The translations under genes were made by a program, and so were the position numbers. Below the pieces are notes generated by a model. It worked only from the letters and a program-made list of their open reading frames with translations, made no database searches and was not told the DNA's origin. From contig MNTT01000001.1 of the NCBI GenBank assembly GCA_001917135.1, forward strand, positions 2,851-18,663: DNA of 15,813 nucleotides. Reading direction: 5' to 3'. Positions 1-7,323 of the stretch are shown piece by piece. Positions within the stretch are counted from its first letter, which is position 1; the number at the start of each line of letters is the position of its first letter. The stretch is from Acetobacter sp. 46_36 (GTDB taxonomy: Bacteria; Pseudomonadota; Alphaproteobacteria; RF32; CAG-239).

Positions 1-320
1 GAACTGTATGCACCGGCCGCGATATGTACCTTATCGGAACGATATGAGGTCGAACCGGATGCCAGAGAGTAAATCACATTAAAGAATGATGTGTTCGGCG
101 AAGACGAGTATGCACCACCGGCTATATAGCAATTTTGACCACGATAGCAGGTTGAGCCCGATGCATAGGAATTAATAGTTACGAAGAACGACGTATTCGG
201 AACCGATGTATAGGAACCTGTTGCCAGATAACATTCCTGACCGCGGAAACAGGTCAAACCGGTTGCCGTTGAACTGATGGTAACAAAGAACGACGTATTC
301 GGACGAGAGCTGTAAGCACC
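1..320 (-). repeat. Tandem 102-bp (34-residue) coding repeat
   Basis: Three full units (219-320, 117-218, 15-116) and the start of a fourth (1-14) lie in frame in the cysteine-rich gene. Each unit begins G-[AS]-Y-[ST]-S-x-PNTSFF and contains an SG/TG-x-T-[CS]-[FY]-R segment near its end. Units 1 and 2 carry the C-x5-C pair. Unit 3 has lost both cysteines together (Ser and Val replace them). The DNA copies are clearly diverged, so this is an old array, not a fresh duplication. The array continues beyond the window. Confidence 0.85.
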
Positions 321-1934
321 AACGCTCGGCTCGCAGGACGTTGCGCGGTAGCAGCGGGTCGCATCATTACAGAGCGCGCGAATATCGCCAAACCACGGAT
401 ACCAGTCGTTTTCAAGATCTTCGTGGTCGCGAATATCTTCAAAGTTCGTTTCACAGCCAATCTTTTTATAACAGCCGGATGCATCATTACATTCATTGAT
501 TTCATACAAGCAAGCCGGATAAATTTCCTTATCTTGCAGACCGGTATAGAATTCATCCCAATACGGCGCGTTCAGCGAGCTCAGGTAAAGCTCCTGTTTG
601 CCGGTTTTGTTATCAACATTAGACGCATTGATAAACGAACTGTAGAATCGGTTTTCTTCACTACAGGAAATCTTTTTCCAACACTGGTGCTGCGCATCAT
701 CCTGGTGGCAGTTTGTCGTAATATAGGTACAACCGTTGTTGGCGCTGGTTATGCGGCACCCTATCCCTTTGATACAAGAGGAATTATTGACAGCATCGTA
801 AGTGTTGCCGTTTTTGGTGTAAGTTCCGTAGCCGGGGTTAACATCCGCATAAAAGGCATCGTGATACGGATTGTTTTTAACATATTGGGCACTGTAGTTG
901 TAGCCTTTCTGATTTTCAACAATTTCCATCCATTTCAGATAGGCCTCTTCCGAATCGTAAATTACGCCTTCGTTGACATGATTGCTGTACCATTTACGGA
1001 CATTGTTACATCCTGTCCACAAATAACAGTAGTTCGGCACGTCATTACAGTTCAAACCGTTACCGGTATCGTTACCGGAACCGTCCGACTGAGCATACGA
1101 ACATACGATTTTGTTAGTCAAATTATAATCTTCCGTAACCAATCCGTTTCCGGTCGTATTCAGCGCCTTAATCAGCTGAACTGTTCCGGACGCGTCTTTT
1201 TCGTTGGTCATCTGGTCTTCGGAAAGATACGGAATAAAGTTGTCCCAGCCGCCTGCTAACTGAGCACTGTCGTTACGGTAATACTCCTTACCGGTATTTA
1301 ATTCATCATGATTGCAGTCATATACCTGCATACAACCGAAACCACCGCAACGGGTTTCCTGACGGTATTTACAGTATTCACCGGTATTTTCAAAAAAGAA
1401 TCTTCTGTCTGTATTACACTGGGAGAAGCGGCACTTTCCTCCATAAAGTTTGCTGTCCCATGCGCACCGTGCCTCATACGGTACAAGATTTCCGTCCAAA
1501 TTAACAATCGGATCGCCATTTCCATCTAAAAGCGCCTTATCGTCGGGGTCGTTTGTCCCGTCAACCTCGACAAAGCCGTATGAGCAGCCGCAGTATTGCC
1601 AGTATGTGATGTTGTCTGCAGCGCCTTTACACGACTTGCCATAGCCGACCAATGCGTCGTCAATTGAGCATTCCTGATATCCTTCATTTGCAACCAATGT
1701 GGAACAACAGTCGTTATCCTTGTACTTTGCCTCATCCCCGGCATAACAGAACGTTGCACCGGCACGAGGGTTCGCACACGTCTTGTAGGAAGAATCGCAT
1801 TCTCCTTCTCCGACTCCATAAAAACCGTTAGTATCACAACTCAAATCTCCGAGTCGGCAAACCTTCGCCAATGAGGCCTCGGAGTACAGCAAGCCAAGCG
1901 CGGCAACTGTAATCAGTATCAGTTTTTTAGTCAT
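1..1934 (-). CDS. Secreted cysteine-rich repeat protein, partial (C-terminus beyond window)
   Basis: I do not recognise a named family. An open frame of 644 codons starts at ATG 1934 and leaves the window without a stop, so the full protein is longer. The first 23 residues form a Sec signal peptide (basic MTKK, hydrophobic core, SLA before the likely cut at 23/24), so the product is exported. About 39 cysteines follow in the visible part, with many Tyr, Asn, Asp and Gly residues. Eight C-x5-C pairs recur (C201/207, 303/309, 387/393, 418/424, 488/494, 528/534, 562/568, 596/602), several preceded by a Cys-Asn-Asp or Cys-x-Asp-Asp motif. From residue 539 a 34-residue tandem repeat begins. A Shine-Dalgarno-like AGTAGG precedes the start and a near-consensus promoter lies just upstream, so this is an actively expressed single gene. 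A disulfide-stabilised surface or secreted protein is an inference; binding partner and function are unknown. Confidence 0.85.
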   Translation of the reverse strand, partial: MTKKLILITVAALGLLYSEASLAKVCRLGDLSCDTNGFYGVGEGECDSSYKTCANPRAGATFCYAGDEAKYKDNDCCSTLVANEGYQECSIDDALVGYGKSCKGAADNITYWQYCGCSYGFVEVDGTNDPDDKALLDGNGDPIVNLDGNLVPYEARCAWDSKLYGGKCRFSQCNTDRRFFFENTGEYCKYRQETRCGGFGCMQVYDCNHDELNTGKEYYRNDSAQLAGGWDNFIPYLSEDQMTNEKDASGTVQLIKALNTTGNGLVTEDYNLTNKIVCSYAQSDGSGNDTGNGLNCNDVPNYCYLWTGCNNVRKWYSNHVNEGVIYDSEEAYLKWMEIVENQKGYNYSAQYVKNNPYHDAFYADVNPGYGTYTKNGNTYDAVNNSSCIKGIGCRITSANNGCTYITTNCHQDDAQHQCWKKISCSEENRFYSSFINASNVDNKTGKQELYLSSLNAPYWDEFYTGLQDKEIYPACLYEINECNDASGCYKKIGCETNFEDIRDHEDLENDWYPWFGDIRALCNDATRCYRATSCEPSVGAYSSRPNTSFFVTISSTATGLTCFRGQECYLATGSYTSVPNTSFFVTINSYASGSTCYRGQNCYIAGGAYSSSPNTSFFNVIYSLASGSTSYRSDKVHIAAGAYS

Positions 1935-1970
1935 CACATACCTACTTTCAAATAGAATAATGCTCTTGGG

Positions 1971-1999
1971 AGAATACCATATTTTTGGACAAATGTCAA
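1971..1999 (-). promoter_or_regulatory. Sigma-70-type promoter of the cysteine-rich protein gene
   Basis: On the minus strand a perfect TTGACA (-35, 1994-1999) is separated by 17 bases from TATTCT (-10, 1971-1976). Transcription would start near 1964, giving a leader of about 30 bases that carries the ribosome binding site. This is the best match to consensus in the window and suggests strong constitutive expression. Confidence 0.75.
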
Positions 2000-2079
2000 T
2001 CCTTTTTAATATGCGAATCGTAAAAAAAGCTTTAAAATGTGCAGTTTGAGATTAAATTTTATGTTTTATTTTATACTTT

Positions 2080-2676
2080 TTACTGTTTAATTTTTGTGCG
2101 CAGATTTTCTAAAAGCCCCTCTACCCCCTTAGGAGATTTTGCAATAAACGAGGTATATTCGTTGCGCGCCGTCTGAGCCAAACTTACATTTTCAATAATA
2201 ATATCTATAATTTTAAGCTTGCCGTTATGATTATAAACACGCCATTTCACGCTGGCCGGCTTACCTTCCGGCATCGGGACTTTGGTATTTACAAAAATCT
2301 GGCTGGGATTGCTTGCCGGGCTCGTCCCTTCAAATACAAATTTCTTACCTTTGAATTCATCAAACCGCTTTGACCACGTCTGAACATTAAATTCCTTGTA
2401 CAGGTTTATGAACTCCGCCTGCTGCTTTGCCGAAGCAGTCCGCCAATAGCGGCCAAGCACATATTTCCCGATAAAATCCAAATCCAGGTTCTCCGTAAAC
2501 AACTGCTTGAATACTTTATTTTTTTCTGTCGAAGAAGCGTTTGAATTTATAATCTTTTCAATTCCTTCCCTGGTCAGATTTTCCACCATTTCCACCGCTT
2601 TGCCGCCATCTATCCCTGCAGACGCAGCCTGAACAAAACCAAACATCAAGAATAAAAATGCCAGTATTTTTTTCAT
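2080..2676 (-). CDS. mlaC: MlaC-family periplasmic phospholipid-binding protein
   Basis: A 198-residue protein of the MlaC/Ttg2D (Tol2) family, the soluble periplasmic carrier that shuttles phospholipids between the outer-membrane MlaA complex and the inner-membrane MlaFEDB transporter. Residues 1-20 are a Sec signal peptide (MKK, hydrophobic core, ASA before the cut at 20/21). Family hallmarks are visible: the helical block LDLDFIGKYVLGRYWRTA (about 65-82), the FxGKKFVFEG strand and the C-terminal strand block around WRVYNHNGKLKIIDIIIENVS, where the lipid pocket is built. Length is typical. AGGG lies five bases before the ATG. It sits 17 bases downstream of mlaA in the same direction, so the two form an operon. 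The ABC-transporter genes mlaFED are not in the window. Hopanoid-linked HpnM is a related alternative name. Confidence 0.9.
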   Translation of the reverse strand: MKKILAFLFLMFGFVQAASAGIDGGKAVEMVENLTREGIEKIINSNASSTEKNKVFKQLFTENLDLDFIGKYVLGRYWRTASAKQQAEFINLYKEFNVQTWSKRFDEFKGKKFVFEGTSPASNPSQIFVNTKVPMPEGKPASVKWRVYNHNGKLKIIDIIIENVSLAQTARNEYTSFIAKSPKGVEGLLENLRTKIKQ

Positions 2677-2693
2677 TTCGTCCCTCTTAAATT

Positions 2694-3473
2694 CTAAAAA
2701 TCGTCGTTCATTTCGCCCATATCAAAATCATAATCAGGCACCGTATTTTCCTCATTCCGGCCGCAAGCCTTTATTTTGCCCCGGTTTTGCAGATATGCGG
2801 ATTTTACGGCTTCATAATAGTCAATCGAGCCTTCTTCCAGACTTTCAAGGAATTTCAAGTTCTCAGCCATCAGATTCAGATACTTCAAACCGCTCGCCGT
2901 ATAATATACGAGCCATGCGTCCTCCCCTCCGCTCTCCTGTGCAATCCAGTACCCGGGAGAAGAGTACCCGTCTACGGTAAACCCTACGGCAGCGCGCGGG
3001 GTGCTCGGGCCAACCACCGGCAAAACAATAAACGGGCCATCAGGCACGCACCATGTCGCCAGTGTTTCATCAAAACCGGTCTTATCCTTTTCCATCCCCA
3101 TAGAAGACGCTACGTCGTATAAGCCGACAAGACCGAATGTCGTGTTAATAACAAAACGGCCAAGATTATTGCCGGAATCAGCAAGTTCCCCCTGAAGAAT
3201 ATGGTTTGCCGCAGATATCGGTTCATCAATATTACTAAAAAAATTTGTTACACGCTGGCGAAAGTACTCATTTGTTACCGCGCGGTAGCCTTTTGCCACA
3301 GGCCGGATGACGAATTTATCCAGTTTATTATTAAAAGAAAACATTGCCCGGTTATATGTTTCCAACGCCGTGTCATTCTCCGGCGAAACAGTTTCAGAGG
3401 CAGGCGCTCCGGCGCATCCGCCCAGTCCAAGCAATAATAATAATGCAGTATATGTAAAAAACTTTTTAGTCAA
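2694..3473 (-). CDS. mlaA: MlaA/VacJ outer-membrane lipoprotein
   Basis: This lipoprotein removes misplaced phospholipids from the outer leaflet of the outer membrane and passes them to MlaC. The family blocks are all present: PENDxLETYNRAMFSFNNKLDK, RPVAKGYRAV, NFFSNIDEPISAANHILQG, RFVINTTFGLVGLYDVAS, and the proline-rich VLPVVGPSTPR. I place the start at TTG 3473, because the protein then begins MTKKFF, has a short signal peptide and a lipobox (LGLGGC) with the lipidated Cys at residue 20, and has GAGGG just upstream. An in-frame TTG at 3491 would add six residues and has no ribosome site. The result is 259 residues, normal for the family. It is the first gene of the mlaA-mlaC operon and is divergent from the aminotransferase gene. 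Confidence 0.9.
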   Translation of the reverse strand: MTKKFFTYTALLLLLGLGGCAGAPASETVSPENDTALETYNRAMFSFNNKLDKFVIRPVAKGYRAVTNEYFRQRVTNFFSNIDEPISAANHILQGELADSGNNLGRFVINTTFGLVGLYDVASSMGMEKDKTGFDETLATWCVPDGPFIVLPVVGPSTPRAAVGFTVDGYSSPGYWIAQESGGEDAWLVYYTASGLKYLNLMAENLKFLESLEEGSIDYYEAVKSAYLQNRGKIKACGRNEENTVPDYDFDMGEMNDDF

Positions 3474-3477
3474 TTTT

Positions 3478-3482
3478 CCCTC
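3478..3482 (-). promoter_or_regulatory. Ribosome binding site deciding the TTG start of mlaA
   Basis: GAGGG on the minus strand ends four bases before TTG 3473. There is no ATG in frame near the lipoprotein signal, so this site is the main reason for choosing a non-ATG start. The spacing is slightly short. Confidence 0.6.
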
Positions 3483-3506
3483 AAATCTCAAAAAATATTT
3501 TGGTTT

Positions 3507-3534
3507 AATATAGCGGCTTTATTTGATAAATCAA
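3507..3534 (-). promoter_or_regulatory. Predicted promoter of mlaA-mlaC
   Basis: TTGATT (3529-3534) and TATATT (3507-3512) on the minus strand are separated by 16 bases. The same hexamer pair precedes the Bax-inhibitor family gene. Start of transcription would be near 3500, giving a short leader to TTG 3473. Confidence 0.55.
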
Positions 3535-3646
3535 CTATAAAATTCTTACTTGCTGTATGTAAACAGACATTTATGCCGCTGTTCCGGATTAAATGAAGGC
3601 ATACCTGTCTAAAAATGCAAAAATATTACAAATTGGAAATGTTTTG

Positions 3647-3660
3647 TGTTTTGCAAAACA
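3647..3660. promoter_or_regulatory. 14-bp perfect palindrome, candidate operator
   Basis: TGTTTTGCAAAACA is its own reverse complement. It lies 54 bases before the aminotransferase start. Its right half contains TTGCAA (3651-3656), which pairs at 16-base spacing with TAGTAT (3673-3678) as a possible promoter. A bound repressor would cover the -35 element. The promoter assignment is weak and the regulator is unknown. Confidence 0.4.
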
Positions 3661-3713
3661 AATTTCCCGCGCTAGTATTCATGTATGTCATAATTTTTGA
3701 GAGGAAGACACTG

Positions 3714-4871
3714 ATGACTACATATAACGGAAAAATCAATCTTTTCGACTGCGCCACCGCGCAGAAAGTAATCGGCCAGGAAACATTTTTAAATGCGTTC
3801 AAAACCGTTCTTGACCACGGCGCTTATTGTCAGGGACCGGAAACCAGAGAACTGGAAGAAAAACTCGCCCAATATTCGGGAACAAAATATTGTGCAACAA
3901 ATGCTTCCGGTACAGATGCCCTGACGCTGGCTCTTATGGCCTGGGATGTCAAACCCGGCGATGCTGTTTTTGTTTCTTCGTTTACGTTTGTCGCTTCTGC
4001 AGAATGCGTCGTCTTGCTTGGCGCCACGCCGATTTTTGTTGATTCGGCACCAGACACGTTTACGATGGATCCTGCTGACTTGAAAAAAGCAATTGAAGAA
4101 GTCAAGAAAGAAGGGAAACTCAATCTGAAGGCCGTCATTGCGGTAGACATCTTCGGTTCGCCCTGCAATTATGACGAAATTATGAAGATTGCCCATGAAA
4201 ACGGCATAAAAGTTTTGAGCGATGCCGCCCAAGCTTACGGCTCTACGTACAATGGCAAAAAAGCCGGTTCCATTGCAGATATGACTGCAACTTCATTTTA
4301 TCCGACAAAGCCTTTGGCTTGTTACGGAGACGGCGGTGCAACTTTCACAAATTCCGAAGAAGAATACGAACTTTTAAAATCCTGCCGCGTTCACGGTATG
4401 AGCTCAACAGACCATTATGATAACGTTCGCCTCGGTGTTACGGGACGTATGGACTCTTTCCAAGGGGCTGTTTTATTACAAAAGCTTAAAATTTTTGATG
4501 ATGAACTGGTAAAAAGGGAAAAAATTGCGCAGACGTACGATAAAGAGCTGAGCCCTTACTTTGGTAAACAAAGAGTTCTTGACAATGCCACTTCCGCCCG
4601 GGGGCTGTACACAATTACCTGCGAAAAAAGGGATGAGCTGATGGCGTTCCTAAAAGAAAACAACATCCCCTGCGGCGCATACTATCCGCGTCCGGTCAAC
4701 ACACAGACTGCTTACAAAAAGTGGAATACGAGAAGCCTTCCCGTATGCGAGAAACTTTCCAAAACAGCTTTAAGCATACCGATGCATCCGTATTTGGAAC
4801 CGGAAGCGCAGGAATATGTCATCAGCAAGATGAACGAATTTGCCGCAAAGTACGCTCAAACCGCTGCATAA
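3714..4871 (+). CDS. DegT/DnrJ/EryC1/StrS-family PLP aminotransferase, WbpE/WlbC-like
   Basis: A 385-residue PLP enzyme that transfers an amino group to a keto-sugar nucleotide. Its motifs resemble those I associate with WbpE/WlbC enzymes, which act on UDP-3-keto-GlcNAc-uronate. Visible hallmarks are NASGTDALTLAL (phosphate binding, about 63-74), LSDAAQAYG with Asp170 contacting the pyridine nitrogen, and SFYPTKPLACYGDGGA with Lys199 as the Schiff-base lysine. The C-terminal YYPRPVN and SIPMHPYL segments are also typical. The start at 3714 is chosen because GAGGAAG lies six bases upstream and the N-terminus then matches the family; an earlier in-frame ATG at 3615 has no ribosome site. The gene stands alone between its own upstream region and two terminators, not in a polysaccharide cluster, so the actual product (LPS, capsule or glycan sugar) cannot be told. 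Confidence 0.87.
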   Translation: MTTYNGKINLFDCATAQKVIGQETFLNAFKTVLDHGAYCQGPETRELEEKLAQYSGTKYCATNASGTDALTLALMAWDVKPGDAVFVSSFTFVASAECVVLLGATPIFVDSAPDTFTMDPADLKKAIEEVKKEGKLNLKAVIAVDIFGSPCNYDEIMKIAHENGIKVLSDAAQAYGSTYNGKKAGSIADMTATSFYPTKPLACYGDGGATFTNSEEEYELLKSCRVHGMSSTDHYDNVRLGVTGRMDSFQGAVLLQKLKIFDDELVKREKIAQTYDKELSPYFGKQRVLDNATSARGLYTITCEKRDELMAFLKENNIPCGAYYPRPVNTQTAYKKWNTRSLPVCEKLSKTALSIPMHPYLEPEAQEYVISKMNEFAAKYAQTAA

Positions 4872-4893
4872 TCCGTTTGTCCGACATTGCATC

Positions 4894-4921
4894 AACAGAC
4901 GCCGAAAGGCGTCTGTTTTTT
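4894..4921 (+). terminator. Rho-independent terminator of the aminotransferase gene
   Basis: A 10-bp perfect stem (AACAGACGCC paired with GGCGTCTGTT) with a GAAA loop is followed by a run of T. It begins 23 bases after the stop codon. Confidence 0.9.
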
Positions 4922-4930
4922 GTATCTCGA

Positions 4931-4963
4931 AAGCCCCGGGTAGACTGACGGGGTTCTTTTTTT
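4931..4963 (+). terminator. Second, weaker terminator-like hairpin
   Basis: GCCCCG and CGGGGT pair around a 10-base loop, followed by CTTTTTTT. It lies immediately behind the first terminator and would act as a backup before the next promoter. Confidence 0.5.
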
Positions 4964-5032
4964 GTCGGAGTTTATACACTGGGTTTACATACTGCATTAT
5001 AGGCAATTGTACAGATGGTATCGCTATGGTTA

Positions 5033-5061
5033 TTGATTTTTTAAGTAAATTATCCTATATT
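5033..5061 (+). promoter_or_regulatory. Predicted promoter of the Bax-inhibitor-1 family gene
   Basis: TTGATT (5033-5038) and TATATT (5056-5061) are separated by exactly 17 bases. Transcription would begin near 5068, leaving a leader of about 35 bases with an AAGGGG ribosome site before ATG 5103. Confidence 0.65.
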
Positions 5062-5102
5062 ACAGTCAGAATCATAATTTTAGAAGAAGGGGAAACCAAA
5101 TT

Positions 5103-5822
5103 ATGTTAGAAAGTAAAGAATTTGCCGCATACAGCAACGGTCAGGTTATTGACGAAGGCTTAAGGAACTTTATGCTGAAGATTTACAACTATATGGCCGG
5201 CGGTTTATGCGCTACGGCTTTGGCCGCTTATATAATTGTCAGCAACACCTCATTGTTGCGCCTGTTTTTTAATGAATCAGGCTACTCGGCATTCGGCTGG
5301 CTGGCTTTATTTGCACCGCTGATTTTAGTATTTGCCTTTGGCTGGGTTTTACAGAGAGGAACCTTGCAACAAGTTCAAGCCATGTTTTGGGGGTATTCCG
5401 TATTGATGGGCGTTTCTCTTGCACCGATTTTTCTGATATATACCGGTGCCAGCATCGCCCGTGTCTTTTTAATCACGGCAGCGACGTTTGGCGCTCTCAG
5501 CCTGTACGGATATACGACTAAAAAAGACCTTAGCGGCTGGGGAAGCTTTTTGTATATTGGCGTATTCGGATTGATTATCGCCTCTATTGTCAATATCTTT
5601 ATGAAAAGTTCCGGACTTGATTATGCCTTGTCCTATCTCACGGTATTTATCTTTGCCGGACTTACGGTTTACGATACGCAGAATATGAAGTCCTTGTACT
5701 ATGCAAACGGCATGGGCGGTGATATGGCAGCGAAAGGTGCTATTGCCGGTGCATTGTCATTGTATCTTGATTTTATCAATATGTTTATGGCGTTGTTAAG
5801 ACTGCTTGGCGACAGAAGATAA
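5103..5822 (+). CDS. Bax inhibitor-1/YccA family inner-membrane protein
   Basis: A 239-residue polytopic protein of the BI-1/YccA/YetJ family (UPF0005), with about seven hydrophobic segments between residues 30 and 235 and a charged C-terminal tail (GDRR). Two family aspartates are visible, Asp191 in TVYDTQ and Asp223 in LYLDFINMF; in the Bacillus homologue YetJ the equivalent pair gates a pH-sensitive calcium leak. Bacterial members such as E. coli YccA interact with the membrane protease FtsH. Which role applies here cannot be read from the sequence. The gene has its own promoter and is followed by a hairpin, so it is probably expressed alone or with some read-through into the nitroreductase gene 60 bases on. 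Confidence 0.92.
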   Translation: MLESKEFAAYSNGQVIDEGLRNFMLKIYNYMAGGLCATALAAYIIVSNTSLLRLFFNESGYSAFGWLALFAPLILVFAFGWVLQRGTLQQVQAMFWGYSVLMGVSLAPIFLIYTGASIARVFLITAATFGALSLYGYTTKKDLSGWGSFLYIGVFGLIIASIVNIFMKSSGLDYALSYLTVFIFAGLTVYDTQNMKSLYYANGMGGDMAAKGAIAGALSLYLDFINMFMALLRLLGDRR

Positions 5823-5831
5823 GACAAAACA

Positions 5832-5866
5832 GCAGGCCGGTTTTAACAGCCGGCCTTGCTTTTATA
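5832..5866 (+). terminator. Hairpin terminator, possibly leaky
   Basis: AGGCCGG and CCGGCCT pair as a 7-bp GC-rich stem (with GC/GC extension over a bulge) around a 9-base loop, followed by TTTTATAA. The U-tract is short, so read-through into the nitroreductase gene is possible. Confidence 0.65.
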
Positions 5867-5882
5867 ATAAGAGGAAGAGAAG

Positions 5883-6482
5883 ATGGATAACAATATTTTT
5901 GATTTGTATGCTAAAAGGCACAGTTTTTATAATATAACCAATGATTGCCCGCTAACCGCGAAAGAAATTGAGAACCTGGTTCAAAAATCTTTAGAACTGT
6001 ATCCAAGCCCATTTAATTCGCAAAGCGCCAGAGTTATGGTTTTATTCGGCAAAAACCACAAAAATTTATGGGGCATTACTCAAACAGAGCTTTTAAAAGC
6101 TGCACCAAAAGAAAAGGCTCAGGCAATTTCGGATAAAATTGCAAGCTTTGCTAACGGGCACGGAACTATTTTATATTTTACAGATACTGCAGTTACCCAA
6201 GCATTACAGAATAAATTTCCGCTTTATGCTGCAAATTTTGATAATTGGGCTTATCAGTGCAATGCTATTTTACAATTTATGGTGTGGACCGCTTTGGCCA
6301 ATTCCGATATTGGCGCCAACCTGCAACATTATAATCCTCTTATTGATGATGCTGTTCGTCAAGCTTTTAACATACCAAACAATTGGGAACTTGTTGCCCA
6401 AATGCCTTTTGGCGGCATTGGCGCAACTCCTCAAGCACACAGTGTTGAAAATATAAAAGAAAAATTTATTATTAAAACATAG
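5883..6482 (+). CDS. Nitroreductase family protein, Frm2/Hbn1-like
   Basis: A 199-residue FMN-dependent oxidoreductase of the nitroreductase superfamily, subgroup Frm2-like by its motifs. These are the early Arg-His (about 12-13) in the FMN-binding segment, SPFNSQSARV (about 42-51), FPLYAANFDNWAYQC (about 115-129), LQHYNPLID (about 150-158) and the C-terminal MPFGGIGATP. Such enzymes reduce nitro compounds or quinones with NAD(P)H; yeast Frm2 is linked to lipid signalling and oxidative stress. No partner gene indicates the natural substrate. A strong AGAGGAAG site lies seven bases before the ATG. The gene reads as noticeably AT-rich, like the accessory stretch to its right. Confidence 0.88.
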   Translation: MDNNIFDLYAKRHSFYNITNDCPLTAKEIENLVQKSLELYPSPFNSQSARVMVLFGKNHKNLWGITQTELLKAAPKEKAQAISDKIASFANGHGTILYFTDTAVTQALQNKFPLYAANFDNWAYQCNAILQFMVWTALANSDIGANLQHYNPLIDDAVRQAFNIPNNWELVAQMPFGGIGATPQAHSVENIKEKFIIKT

Positions 6483-6494
6483 ATTACAAGGTGT

Positions 6495-6521
6495 GAACAC
6501 AAGAGTTTGCCTTTTGTGTTC
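6495..6521. terminator. Inverted repeat between convergent genes
   Basis: GAACACAA and TTGTGTTC form an 8-bp perfect stem around an 11-base loop, midway between the convergent ends of the nitroreductase gene and the next minus-strand gene. There is no proper U-tract on either side, so it is at best a weak bidirectional terminator. Confidence 0.35.
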
Positions 6522-6542
6522 TCCCATCCTGTTTCAACAAGA

Positions 6543-7073
6543 CTAATTGTTCTGTTTTGTGATATATTGAGGCGGGATAATACCATCTTTAACAACTATC
6601 AGATAATAGGGGACAACCGAAAAACGCAGCCCTAATTTTTCATTACATACAGACCAATCTACCGGAGATGTATCTATATCGGCAACTGAATCCAGTTTCA
6701 CCAAACGTTCATCAACATCTTGTGGTAAATCTTTATCTAAATCCGGACGAATTGCCGGTGAAACATAAACGGCTTCTATCAGTCCGTCTTTCATCAGGCT
6801 ATTCACATCAATTGCGAACAAATCGGCATTTTCAATAAACGGCTTAAACATATTAATACTTTTTTCAGTGTATTGTATTGGCTCAGAAAAAGCTCTGACA
6901 GCACGACTTCTTCCTTTAAAACACCGTTCCATCCACTGACATATCCCGTTATGTGTGGTTTCACCGGAGCGTTTGTAATAATAGCTTAAATCAGCATGAG
7001 GATTTTGGGCAAAGGATAATATTCCGTCTGTCAATACTGTATTTCCTTTGGCTACGTAATGATATAATCGCAT
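6543..7073 (-). CDS. Hypothetical protein beginning MRLYHYVAKGN
   Basis: A 176-residue soluble protein that I cannot assign to a named family. AGGAG lies six bases before the ATG, so it is translated. There is no signal peptide or membrane segment. The opening (LYHYVAKGNTVLTDGILSFA) has the Leu-Tyr-His-Tyr ... Gly-Ile layout seen at the start of several ADP-ribosyltransferase-like and DUF2971-like proteins. The middle holds HNGICQWMERCF and a basic GRSRAVRAFSEP segment; the end has PYYLIVVKDGIIPPQYIT. A nucleotide-modifying or toxin-like role would be inference only; no antitoxin gene is adjacent. It lies next to the recombinase relic and may be cargo of the decayed element. The leader is very AT-rich. 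Confidence 0.75.
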   Translation of the reverse strand: MRLYHYVAKGNTVLTDGILSFAQNPHADLSYYYKRSGETTHNGICQWMERCFKGRSRAVRAFSEPIQYTEKSINMFKPFIENADLFAIDVNSLMKDGLIEAVYVSPAIRPDLDKDLPQDVDERLVKLDSVADIDTSPVDWSVCNEKLGLRFSVVPYYLIVVKDGIIPPQYITKQNN

Positions 7074-7323
7074 CTTTTTCTCCTCTTTAACTTCGTTTAT
7101 ATTATTGTGAATTATTATAAATATTTTTTGTTTTCAACAACTAAATCATTCGGCAGACAATTAAATTGATAAATAATACAGAATACCGTGTAATTATCAC
7201 ATTAATGAGTATGAGAAATTCTAACAAAAGTGACAACGCTTTAAGAAGAACCAATTGATCAAACAAAGCGACGGTAACGGCTAATGTTTCAGCTCGATTA
7301 AGAATTTCATTAGATAAAAATAG

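Noticed and set aside
423..1259. 278-codon open frame on the plus strand
   Set aside because: It is antisense to the cysteine-rich gene, has no ribosome site and no family resemblance. The opposite-strand frame spans the whole region with signal peptide, promoter and repeats.
1526..1837. 103-codon minus-strand frame
   Set aside because: It is the +1 frame of the cysteine-rich gene, with no ribosome site and no domain.
4840..5109. 89-codon plus-strand frame
   Set aside because: It spans two terminators and the next gene's promoter, overlaps the end of the aminotransferase gene, and has no ribosome site.
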